Origin: an uncultured Lachnospiraceae bacterium
GTDB taxonomy: Bacteria; Bacillota; Clostridia; Lachnospirales; Lachnospiraceae
Assembly: GCA_905236365.1 (NCBI GenBank)
Contig: CAJOPP010000111.1
Coordinates: 1 to 6,415, forward strand
Reading direction: 5' to 3'
Length of the DNA stretch: 6,415 bases
The notes under the pieces were generated by a model. It had not been told where the DNA came from. It ran no database searches and saw nothing but the letters and a program-made list of their open reading frames with translations. Each line of letters starts with the position of its first letter. The first letter of the stretch is position 1. Below, in pieces: positions 1 to 5,718 of the stretch. The position numbers and the translations under genes were made by a program.

Positions 1-1043
1 GTTTTTCTTAGCATAAATGCAAAAAATGGTGCACCGATCATTGCTGTGAGAATTGATATTGGAAGCTCTGCAGCAGTTATCGTTCTGGCGATGCTGTCGA
101 TTATGACTAAATACATGGCACCGATCAGTATACATGCAGGAATCAGTCCTCTGTGGTCATCGCCGACTATAAAGCGGCTAATATGCGGTATCACCAGACC
201 TATCCAGCCTATAATCCCGCACAACGATACCGAAACAGCAGTCATTAAGGTCGACACAACAATAATGGTTATACGCAGACTGTTTATATTTATTCCAAGT
301 GAAATTGCCTCCTCTTCACTTAAGGAAAGTAGATTCATTTTCCAACGGAGTAAATACAGAACAAGCATGCATGGAACGATCGCCACTGCTGCAATCACAA
401 GTTTGCGATAAGATGCTGATGCAAGTGACCCCATGAGCCACATGGTAATTGCAGGCAGGGTGTCCTGCGGATCGGCAACATATTTGGTGAGTGAGATCAA
501 AGCTTCAAAAAAAGCACTGACCACAACACCTGCCAACACCATCATAAATAGTTCTGTCCTCCGTTTTACTCTGGAGATCGCCATTACAATCGCAACTGCA
601 ACCAGTCCTAAAACCAATGACTGAGTCTGAAGGACAACCGAACCTTCACCCAACAAAATTCCGAGCGCTGCACCAAATCCGGCACCGGCGGATACTCCTA
701 AAATATCCGGACTGACAAGCGGATTGCCAAACAAACATTGATAGGATGCGCCTGAGCATGCAAGACCTGCACCTAATATCATGCTAAGCAGAATTCTTGG
801 AAGTCTGACCTGTAACACCACGTTGGCAAGAATAGGATCCGGTTCATCAGGATGTCCGGCTATATAAGCACCTATCACTTTCAATACATCTATTGGTGTT
901 ATTTCATATCGTCCAAGGCACATCGCTACAAAGAATACGATAACCAGAGCAATCGCCATGAGGAGCAGTCTTATCTGTGCTGTTTTCATCAGGTTCCTGT
1001 ATGGTTCGGCAGGATTTGTTTTTTTACTACATGTATTTCCCAT
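1..1043 (-). CDS. FecCD/BtuC-family ABC importer permease (3' end cut by window edge)
   Basis: Polytopic inner-membrane subunit of a type II ABC importer, the family that moves iron-siderophores, haem, cobalamin and, in the MolBC branch, molybdate. The frame is open for 347 codons to the window edge. FecCD proteins are usually about 330-350 residues, so probably only a few C-terminal residues are missing. Visible family motifs are R80-L-P-R83, the G-N-P-L-V-S-P-D-I-L-G block at 106-116 followed by a Gly/Ala-rich helix, and near the end G-W-I-G-L-V-I-P-H with R-F, then the closing E-L-P-(I) and G-A-P-F-F segments. Hydrophobic helices alternate throughout. The ATG overlaps the stop of the lipoprotein gene (TAATG), which suggests translational coupling; a GGGGA lies 12 bases upstream. 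An alternative ATG at 989, preceded by AGGA, would drop 18 hydrophilic residues. The partner ATPase should lie just beyond position 1. Family assignment is firm; substrate is unknown. Confidence 0.95.
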   Translation of the reverse strand, partial: MGNTCSKKTNPAEPYRNLMKTAQIRLLLMAIALVIVFFVAMCLGRYEITPIDVLKVIGAYIAGHPDEPDPILANVVLQVRLPRILLSMILGAGLACSGASYQCLFGNPLVSPDILGVSAGAGFGAALGILLGEGSVVLQTQSLVLGLVAVAIVMAISRVKRRTELFMMVLAGVVVSAFFEALISLTKYVADPQDTLPAITMWLMGSLASASYRKLVIAAVAIVPCMLVLYLLRWKMNLLSLSEEEAISLGININSLRITIIVVSTLMTAVSVSLCGIIGWIGLVIPHISRFIVGDDHRGLIPACILIGAMYLVIIDSIARTITAAELPISILTAMIGAPFFAFMLRK

Positions 1044-2239
1044 TAATTCTGCGTATCCCCCAAAATCTCTTGAATCATCTCGGCTGTAAGATCAAAGTGA
1101 TATACGTCTTTGTAAAAATCCACAAGCTCCTGCTCCATATTCATGTCTTCAAAAAGTTCCGGGTGCTGAATACCGGCAAGCCACTTGATCATTAGAGGTG
1201 TTTCTACTCCTGGCGGATCCCATCTATAACCCCCAATTGGAATCTTATACACTTTACTGTTTTGCACCGCACTTACAATCGACCAATTTTCACCATCCAG
1301 TTTATTTTCTATGAGGTCAGATGGCTGTAGCGGTGTAAAATTGCCAATGTATATAATATCAGGATTCCATTCATAGATTTGTTCCATATTTACATTAAGG
1401 TCGTCACCTGATAAATTTCCAGCAGGATTAACTGCTCCGCTATGTTCTACCCAATAAGCTGAAAAGCCTGTACCTGTCACCTTCAGATCGTCCGACAATA
1501 TCAGAATATTTGACAGTTCATCTTCCGGGAGACCGGCCAACTTCTCATCAACCTCTTCAACGCTCTCATGAAAATACGCAATCAGTTCCTTGGCTCTGTC
1601 TTCACGATTCATCAGATGCCCGATGATGTTGATCCATGTTTCCAGATCCTCTAATGAACCATATTGCAGAGCAATTACTTTAATGCCTGCTGCTTCCATT
1701 TTAGCAATCTCTTCATCCATATAGTTCCATTGGAAAACAACGTCCGGTTTTAATTTGATAAGCTCTTCAACATTAACAACAAAGCTTGTATCGACAAATC
1801 CTGTCTCTGCATCAGCAAGTTCCGGATACATATATTTCAATGCACTATCTTCATAAGCAACTATAGAGGAGGGGTTACATCCAACCAAATTATCATTATT
1901 TCCTACAACTGCATAGAAAATGTACGGGAAAGGCATAATGGTTGTTGCGACTTTTTCGGGAACGCCATCAAACTCTATAGTTTTACCGAGCTGATCGGTA
2001 ATCACGATCTTATCACTGTTCTCCTGCACCGGATCGGTGTTCTCTTCTTTGGCAGCGGGTTCAGTATCGATAGTTGCATTATCATTAGTTGCGCTGTCAG
2101 TTGTTTCATTGATTTCACTGGCGGTGTCTTGCGGCTGTGTCTTCATGCTGTCTGTATCCGCAGCATTTCCGCATGCAGTAAGGACTACGGCAGCAGTTGC
2201 CAATGCAAGTATTTTTTTTAGTAATATTGTTTTTTCCAT
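1043..2239 (-). CDS. Lipoprotein substrate-binding protein, class III (BtuF/FepB/FhuD type)
   Basis: Extracytoplasmic receptor that captures the ligand and docks on the adjacent permease. The 398-residue product begins with a Lys-flanked hydrophobic signal peptide ending in the lipobox L-T-A-C, so Cys23 should be lipidated. Residues 24-76 form a Thr/Asp/Glu/Asn-rich spacer. A Peripla_BP_2-type domain starts at about 78 (I-V-I-T-D-Q-L-G) and includes the E-x-(I/L)-x-x-L-K-P-D-V-V segment typical of the first lobe. The second lobe has N-P-D-I-I-Y-I-G and, at 338-349, Y-R-W-D-P-P-G-V-E-T-P-L, where family members often place a ligand-facing aromatic and a conserved Glu that salt-bridges the permease. 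The frame extends upstream to TTG at 2254, but an AGGAGG sits 4 bases before ATG 2239, which fixes the start. It lies 15 bases after the NifK-like gene. Ligand could be an iron chelate, tetrapyrrole, corrinoid or oxyanion; the sequence does not decide. Confidence 0.93.
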   Translation of the reverse strand: MEKTILLKKILALATAAVVLTACGNAADTDSMKTQPQDTASEINETTDSATNDNATIDTEPAAKEENTDPVQENSDKIVITDQLGKTIEFDGVPEKVATTIMPFPYIFYAVVGNNDNLVGCNPSSIVAYEDSALKYMYPELADAETGFVDTSFVVNVEELIKLKPDVVFQWNYMDEEIAKMEAAGIKVIALQYGSLEDLETWINIIGHLMNREDRAKELIAYFHESVEEVDEKLAGLPEDELSNILILSDDLKVTGTGFSAYWVEHSGAVNPAGNLSGDDLNVNMEQIYEWNPDIIYIGNFTPLQPSDLIENKLDGENWSIVSAVQNSKVYKIPIGGYRWDPPGVETPLMIKWLAGIQHPELFEDMNMEQELVDFYKDVYHFDLTAEMIQEILGDTQN

Positions 2240-2243
2240 AACT

Positions 2244-2249
2244 CCTCCT
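2244..2249 (-). promoter_or_regulatory. Ribosome binding site of the lipoprotein gene
   Basis: AGGAGG (extended AGGAGGAG) lies 4 bases before ATG 2239, in the short gap after the NifK-like stop codon. It falls within the extra codons that a TTG 2254 start would add, so it rules that start out. Confidence 0.8.
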
Positions 2250-2254
2250 ATCAA

Positions 2255-3445
2255 TTAAATTGAATTTATTATTTGGGAAATTATCATGTCCATCTCTTTC
2301 CCAAGGAAATGAACGGCTCTGTTCCAATGAATTTTGCTTGACAATGCCACATGTGGTATTTCAATCAGCGTTATTTCATTTTCGAGCCCCATACATTCAA
2401 GGACATCCTTGAATAAAGGATCTCCGACAATGACGGAATATTCTCCGGTACCCAACAATCGTCTGACCTGATTTTCGCTTTGAAGATCCTTGTCCGAAGC
2501 AGAAGCAAGCTCATTGCAAAGGCCTGTCATTGTTGCAACACTGACATTTGCATCGGATTTTCGCCTCAACAGTTCTCTTCTGATGCTGTTACCTGTCACC
2601 TGTTCACCTAAGATAAGAACTTTGCGGGCAATACTTCCGGAAGCATTTTCATCTTTCATGATTCTGCATTGGGAGTCTTTCAAAGTTTTTGATAATAGAT
2701 CAAGCACATCCAAACCATCACAGATAGGATTGGCTACAACATAAGGGATTCCGTATTTTTTATGTAACAGCTTTGCACTTTTATAAGCGGATTCGGAAAC
2801 AACGAGATTGATTTCTGCCATAGTAAGGCTTTGAATCTGCTCAACAGTTGCTCCCATCATCATTTTCGCGACAACATGAAACCCATTTTTTGTAAGAAAT
2901 TCTTCCAAATCCCTTTCATTCCCTACGTTTGCAAAATCAAATGCATTTGTCCCAAGGATGTTTATCCCGTTGTGTATTTTCCTTTCTGATTTTTTGGCAA
3001 ATCTTTCTATTAAAGCTTCCATAGCAATTGATATGCCATAGTTGTATAGCTTCAGACCGTTTGTATCAAATCCAAATGATGGCACACCTGTCAGTTCCTC
3101 AAGTTCATGTGCAATACCTTTCATATCAGAACCGATAACCATTGGAACAGGACTACCGACAACAGTGTATATCTTAGGATTTGTAAGTTTGCCGGCTTCT
3201 ATAGTATGTGCGATCAGCTTATCATCTCTTCCGAGCACAGCGTCAATCTCTCTAAGTCCGGAACAGTACACTTTTGATTCTGTGCCATACCATCTTGGTT
3301 CATCATATCCTGTATAATTGCCGGTACATCCTGACGCGTCATGAACAACCGTAACACCGCCGAGGTCAAACATTGCTGAACATACGCCGGAATAATCAGG
3401 AGATATCGCAGGCAAAGTGATCCACAACTGATCCAAATAATCCAT
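2255..3445 (-). CDS. NifK-like nitrogenase component 1 family protein (beta-like partner)
   Basis: Member of the oxidoreductase/nitrogenase component 1 family, 396 residues against roughly 510-520 for true NifK. The N-terminal region shows C22, then the G-C motif at C40 (A-S-G-C-T-G-N-Y), then C61-S-G-L-R-E-I-D-A-V-L-G, which resembles the E-x-x-x-V-F-G-G stretch of NifD/K. The expected third P-cluster cysteine, normally just before I-G-D-D, appears replaced in V-G-S-P-V-P-M-V-I-G-S-D (about residues 96-107, Pro99 or neighbours). A second Rossmann-like part contains I-N-L-V-V-S followed by K-K-Y-G-I-P, the region around the FeMo-cofactor cysteine of NifD, with Ser where the Cys would be. The start is ATG 3445, preceded by GGAGG at 9 bases; the in-frame TTG at 3454 abuts that site and is unlikely. 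It follows the NifD-like gene by 21 bases and should form a heteromer with it. 'Beta' is assigned from gene order only. Confidence 0.88.
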   Translation of the reverse strand: MDYLDQLWITLPAISPDYSGVCSAMFDLGGVTVVHDASGCTGNYTGYDEPRWYGTESKVYCSGLREIDAVLGRDDKLIAHTIEAGKLTNPKIYTVVGSPVPMVIGSDMKGIAHELEELTGVPSFGFDTNGLKLYNYGISIAMEALIERFAKKSERKIHNGINILGTNAFDFANVGNERDLEEFLTKNGFHVVAKMMMGATVEQIQSLTMAEINLVVSESAYKSAKLLHKKYGIPYVVANPICDGLDVLDLLSKTLKDSQCRIMKDENASGSIARKVLILGEQVTGNSIRRELLRRKSDANVSVATMTGLCNELASASDKDLQSENQVRRLLGTGEYSVIVGDPLFKDVLECMGLENEITLIEIPHVALSSKIHWNRAVHFLGKEMDMIISQIINSI

Positions 3446-3454
3446 ATCTCTCAA

Positions 3455-3459
3455 CCTCC
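3455..3459 (-). promoter_or_regulatory. Ribosome binding site of the NifK-like gene
   Basis: GGAGG lies 9 bases before ATG 3445 and directly abuts the alternative TTG at 3454, so the ATG is the workable start. Confidence 0.7.
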
Positions 3460-3466
3460 GTTTCCA

Positions 3467-4741
3467 TCAGACTATGATCACAGCATCATCCAATATTTTT
3501 TTCAAATCTGCTTTGCTGTTATATGCATCCCGTATCAGCTTCATCATGCAAGAAACCCCGTGGTAGCCGAATAACCCGTTTTGCCCACATATATCCACAA
3601 CATGTTCCGCTCCCGACAAATACCCCGCGCTATATCCTATTGCAATGCAGTCGTTCTCTTTTTTGCCCATATTGCACGTGCTGGGGGAGAGTGGCTGATA
3701 TATTGCTATTTCGGGATGATTGTTTACGATCCATTCATAATCTTCTGTGTCGCATGGAATCAGCCGCTGTGCATAAATGCTTTTCACAAAAAATCCATTT
3801 TCGATAAGCATATGTGCAAACTCAAAGGGCCTGATGATTGCCTCTCCATCTACGATCAGTCCGGTATTCCCTATTAGTTCTTTTGTCTTTTTTATTTCTT
3901 TTATCGCGTTTCTTTCATATACAGATAAATCCGGAAGTCTTTTACCAAGAGTTTCTTCAATGACTTTATAACCCTTATAGATATTTTCCATACGGAAACA
4001 AATATATAATTCTTTGTATGGGATTCCGAGTTTTTTCTGCATGTTTTTCGAAGCGTATTTTCCGGGTGGCGCAAGCACAAAATTAACACTGCTTTTGGCC
4101 ATATCCTGAAAGGCTGCAAATGAGTTATAATATGAAATATGCCTTACTGCACAGACGCCCATGTCTTTCAAGACTTCAAACAGCTCCGAGCCGGGATTAA
4201 CAGCTTCGAGTATTCCTATGAGATTCACGCCGCTGTCGTGTTCATCTTGTTTATCAAGTACGCTGTGAATCTTATTATGCACATTCACAATGGGCGGAAT
4301 ACTTGTGTCGGATGAAGTTGGATTCATTTTACAAAAGACAAAGCGAATTCCTTCGTGCCTGTTTGACAATTCATGAACAAGTGCGTCGTGATCTGTTCCC
4401 AGAAGATCATCGATACAGCTTACAAATACCACAAAGACCTTAGGCATTCGACCTTGTTCTTTTAAGTATCGAATCATCTCATCCACTGCATTTATAAGGA
4501 TATCTTCATAATCACCTGATACAATTGCCTGTTCTGTAAGATAAACGTAGGATACTCTGTTTTTTCTTCCTTCGAGTCTTGCACCCAAGGCACCATGTCG
4601 TCCGCATGCTGCCGGGCTGATAAACAAATGATAGCTTTCGGGAATCAGTTGCGCTGCTTTCAAAACCCCCCAGCCTCCATGACCGGGGGCTGTATAATGC
4701 AGGGTTGTTTGAAAAATATTACTGACACAGGAGCATCTCAT
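3467..4741 (-). CDS. NifD-like nitrogenase component 1 family protein (alpha-like subunit)
   Basis: Component 1 family protein of 424 residues, shorter than the roughly 480-residue NifD. It carries G-H-G-G-W-G-V-L-K near residue 20, matching the A-G-x-K-G-V block of NifD, then S-P-A-A-C46-G, then L-T-E-x-x-I-V-S-G (about 68-76), then S-C109-I-D-D-L-L-G-T-D, equivalent to the C-P-x-x-L-I-G-D-D motif. The first NifD P-cluster cysteine has no counterpart at its usual place; C3 and C5 at the extreme N-terminus are possible substitutes. The FeMo-cofactor Cys position in V-N-F-V-L-A-P-P is Ala224, while a Y-H-G near the end (His394) resembles the NifD His442 motif. ATG 4741 is chosen because GGAGG lies 9 bases upstream, inside the NifH-like gene; GTG 4747 is only 3 bases from it. 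The 23-base overlap implies coupled translation. Probably the catalytic or substrate-binding subunit of a nitrogenase-like reductase, not of a nitrogenase. Confidence 0.88.
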   Translation of the reverse strand: MRCSCVSNIFQTTLHYTAPGHGGWGVLKAAQLIPESYHLFISPAACGRHGALGARLEGRKNRVSYVYLTEQAIVSGDYEDILINAVDEMIRYLKEQGRMPKVFVVFVSCIDDLLGTDHDALVHELSNRHEGIRFVFCKMNPTSSDTSIPPIVNVHNKIHSVLDKQDEHDSGVNLIGILEAVNPGSELFEVLKDMGVCAVRHISYYNSFAAFQDMAKSSVNFVLAPPGKYASKNMQKKLGIPYKELYICFRMENIYKGYKVIEETLGKRLPDLSVYERNAIKEIKKTKELIGNTGLIVDGEAIIRPFEFAHMLIENGFFVKSIYAQRLIPCDTEDYEWIVNNHPEIAIYQPLSPSTCNMGKKENDCIAIGYSAGYLSGAEHVVDICGQNGLFGYHGVSCMMKLIRDAYNSKADLKKILDDAVIIV

Positions 4742-5495
4742 TCTCACCCACCTCCATTACATATTCTGCGAGATTCATATAAGCTTTGGCCATTTGTGAA
4801 TCAGGAAATGCTTCAATGACTGTCTTTCCTTGATCTTCAGCCAGCTGAACCGTACCATCTCTCGGAATGATACTTACGACCGGTTCCCCGATTTCCTTTG
4901 CTGCTTTTTCAACAATTTCAAGCTCATTCTCCACATTTCGTCTGTTTAGGATAATACCTGAAAGCTGTGCATAACCTCTTTTGCCAAAATTATGTACTGC
5001 GGATGCAATATTATTTGCAGCATATAACGCCATCATTTCACCAGATGTTACAATCATGACTTTGTCTGCATACCCTTCTCTGATCGGCATAGCAAATCCG
5101 CCACAGACGACATCACCTAAAACATCATACAAGACGATATCAGGTTCATATTTCTCATATGCATCCAGTTCTTCAAGCTTATCAAACGCTGTAATGATGC
5201 CCCTTCCGGCACAGCCTATTCCCGGAGTGGGTCCTCCTGCTTCAACACACAGGACTCCGTTAAAGCCTTCGTAAACGATGTCTTCAAGCTCTACATCATT
5301 AGGTCCTTTATCGCGAATCATATCCAGTACTGTTGGTATCCTCACACCCTTCATCAGGCATTTGGTTGAATCGGATTTTGGATCACAGCCGATTTGCATC
5401 ACCTTATACCCTGCAATCGATAGAGCCGCTGACAAATTTGATGTTGTTGTGGATTTACCAATCCCGCCTTTGCCATATATTGCGATTTTAACCAT
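4719..5495 (-). CDS. NifH-like ATP-dependent iron protein (nitrogenase reductase family)
   Basis: Homodimeric ATPase that passes low-potential electrons from a shared 4Fe-4S cluster to a component 1-like partner, here presumably the two genes downstream. The 258-residue protein has every hallmark: P-loop G-K-G-G-I-G-K-S at 8-15, switch I D38-P-K, G-I-G-C95-A-G-R98-G and switch II D124-V-L-G-D-V-V-C131-G-G-F, with C95 and C131 as the cluster ligands. R98 corresponds to the arginine that DraT ADP-ribosylates in NifH. It is somewhat shorter than typical NifH (about 270-295), ending soon after the last helix as in ChlL/BchL or CfbC-like proteins. The start is ATG 5495 with AGGAG 5 bases upstream. 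It is the first gene of the operon. Motifs alone do not separate NifH from its tetrapyrrole-reductase relatives; the degenerate partners argue for a non-nitrogen-fixing role. Confidence 0.95.
   Translation of the reverse strand: MVKIAIYGKGGIGKSTTTSNLSAALSIAGYKVMQIGCDPKSDSTKCLMKGVRIPTVLDMIRDKGPNDVELEDIVYEGFNGVLCVEAGGPTPGIGCAGRGIITAFDKLEELDAYEKYEPDIVLYDVLGDVVCGGFAMPIREGYADKVMIVTSGEMMALYAANNIASAVHNFGKRGYAQLSGIILNRRNVENELEIVEKAAKEIGEPVVSIIPRDGTVQLAEDQGKTVIEAFPDSQMAKAYMNLAEYVMEVGENEMLLCQ
4751..4755 (-). promoter_or_regulatory. Ribosome binding site of the NifD-like gene, inside the NifH-like gene
   Basis: GGAGG encodes part of the C-terminal V-M-E-V of the NifH-like protein and lies 9 bases before ATG 4741. 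It decides the start against GTG 4747 and embeds initiation in the upstream coding sequence. Confidence 0.75.
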
Positions 5496-5500
5496 ACTTT

Positions 5501-5505
5501 CTCCT
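5501..5505 (-). promoter_or_regulatory. Ribosome binding site of the NifH-like gene
   Basis: AGGAG lies 5 bases before ATG 5495. A second AAGGAG at 5519-5514 is too far upstream to be the main site. This supports the chosen start. Confidence 0.75.
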
Positions 5506-5556
5506 GATCACTCTCCTTATCACATGTTTTGATTTACTATCGTTGATAATTTACAA

Positions 5557-5570
5557 AATTTGTACAAATT
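5557..5570. promoter_or_regulatory. 14-bp perfect palindrome, candidate operator near the operon promoter
   Basis: AATTTGTACAAATT is a perfect inverted repeat with no spacer. Its centre is about 68 bases upstream of the NifH-like start codon, where an operator or activator site would lie. An overlapping ACAAA-A-TTTGT inverted repeat begins at 5554. The bound protein is inferred only; the divergent Crp/Fnr protein is the local candidate. Confidence 0.5.
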
Positions 5571-5573
5571 GCT

Positions 5574-5591
5574 TATTTTGCGCGTATTTTG
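5574..5591 (+). repeat. Short direct repeat TATTTTG with 11-base period
   Basis: TATTTTG appears at 5574-5580 and 5585-5591, separated by CGCG, between the two palindromes. The same helical face would be presented by both copies. It may be an accessory protein site or chance in AT-rich sequence. Confidence 0.3.
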
Positions 5592-5599
5592 ACACAAAC

Positions 5600-5615
5600 G
5601 TTAGTTGCAACTAAC
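5600..5615. promoter_or_regulatory. 16-bp perfect palindrome, candidate operator
   Basis: GTTAGTTGCAACTAAC is a perfect 16-base inverted repeat. Its centre is 44 bases from that of the 5557-5570 palindrome, close to four helical turns. It ends just before the -35 word of the predicted regulator promoter, centred near -45 relative to the expected start point, so it could serve for activation or repression there and from a distance on the operon. A dimeric regulator (Crp/Fnr or MarR type) is plausible. Confidence 0.6.
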
Positions 5616-5617
5616 AA

Positions 5618-5646
5618 TGTACACTTTAACACATTCAATTTATAAT
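5618..5646 (+). promoter_or_regulatory. Predicted sigma-70-type promoter of the Crp/Fnr gene
   Basis: TGTACA at 5618-5623 (four of six match to TTGACA), a 17-base spacer, and a consensus TATAAT at 5641-5646. Transcription would begin at about 5653, giving a leader of roughly 65 bases before ATG 5719. A consensus TTGACA at 5589-5594 is also present but has only poor -10 words at proper spacing (TAACAA or AACAAT). Confidence 0.6.
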
Positions 5647-5651
5647 AGATA

Positions 5652-5674
5652 TTGCATACGCAACACTTTGCAAC
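5652..5674 (+). promoter_or_regulatory. GCAAC half-sites overlapping the predicted transcription start
   Basis: TTGC-N4-GCAA lies at 5652-5663 and another TTTGCAAC ends at 5674. GCAAC occurs at 5660 and 5670, 10 bases apart, and is also the right half-core of the 5600-5615 palindrome. These could be weaker copies of the same operator, placed where bound protein would block the regulator's own promoter. Short words, so chance is possible. Confidence 0.3.
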
Positions 5675-5718
5675 AAGTAAATATATTCTCAATTCATTTT
5701 ATGGGTGGTGAATTTCTA

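Larger units (their letters stand above)
5496..5718. other. Divergent intergenic control region
   Basis: A 223-base AT-rich gap between the start codons of the NifH-like gene (minus) and the Crp/Fnr gene (plus). I see two perfect palindromes (5557-5570 and 5600-5615), a good plus-strand promoter (5618-5646), a short 11-base-period direct repeat (5574-5591) and GCAAC half-sites near the predicted regulator start point. No small gene or structured RNA is evident. No convincing sigma-70 promoter pair reads towards the operon; the best minus-strand -10-like words (for example GATAGT, 5541-5536) lack a matching -35 at proper spacing, which fits activator-dependent expression. Confidence 0.85.

Noticed and set aside
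46..624. Plus-strand frames in the first 620 bases as separate small genes
   Set aside because: The minus strand is continuously open here and encodes an unmistakable FecCD permease.
2037..2258. Plus-strand open frames opposite the operon genes, such as 2037-2258, 3042-3317 and 4981-5274
   Set aside because: They lie antisense to strongly supported genes, show no recognisable domain and have no convincing ribosome sites; they are shadows.
3901..4119. Possible frameshift or second gene within the NifD-like region
   Set aside because: The main frame is uninterrupted and shows family motifs on both sides, so the alternative frame is chance.
4719..5495. Annotation as a genuine nifH of a nitrogen-fixing nif operon
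   Set aside because: The iron protein motifs are complete, but its partners are short, lack the FeMo-cofactor cysteine and part of the P-cluster ligand set, and no nifB, nifE or nifN is present in the window.
5529..5547. Classic Fnr box from two TTGAT words at 5529 and 5543
   Set aside because: The two words are in direct orientation 14 bases apart, not the TTGAT-N4-ATCAA inverted repeat.
5496..5718. Sigma-54 (-24/-12) promoter, as is common for nif genes
   Set aside because: No GG-N10-GC core with the TGGCA...TTGC pattern was found on either strand of the gap.
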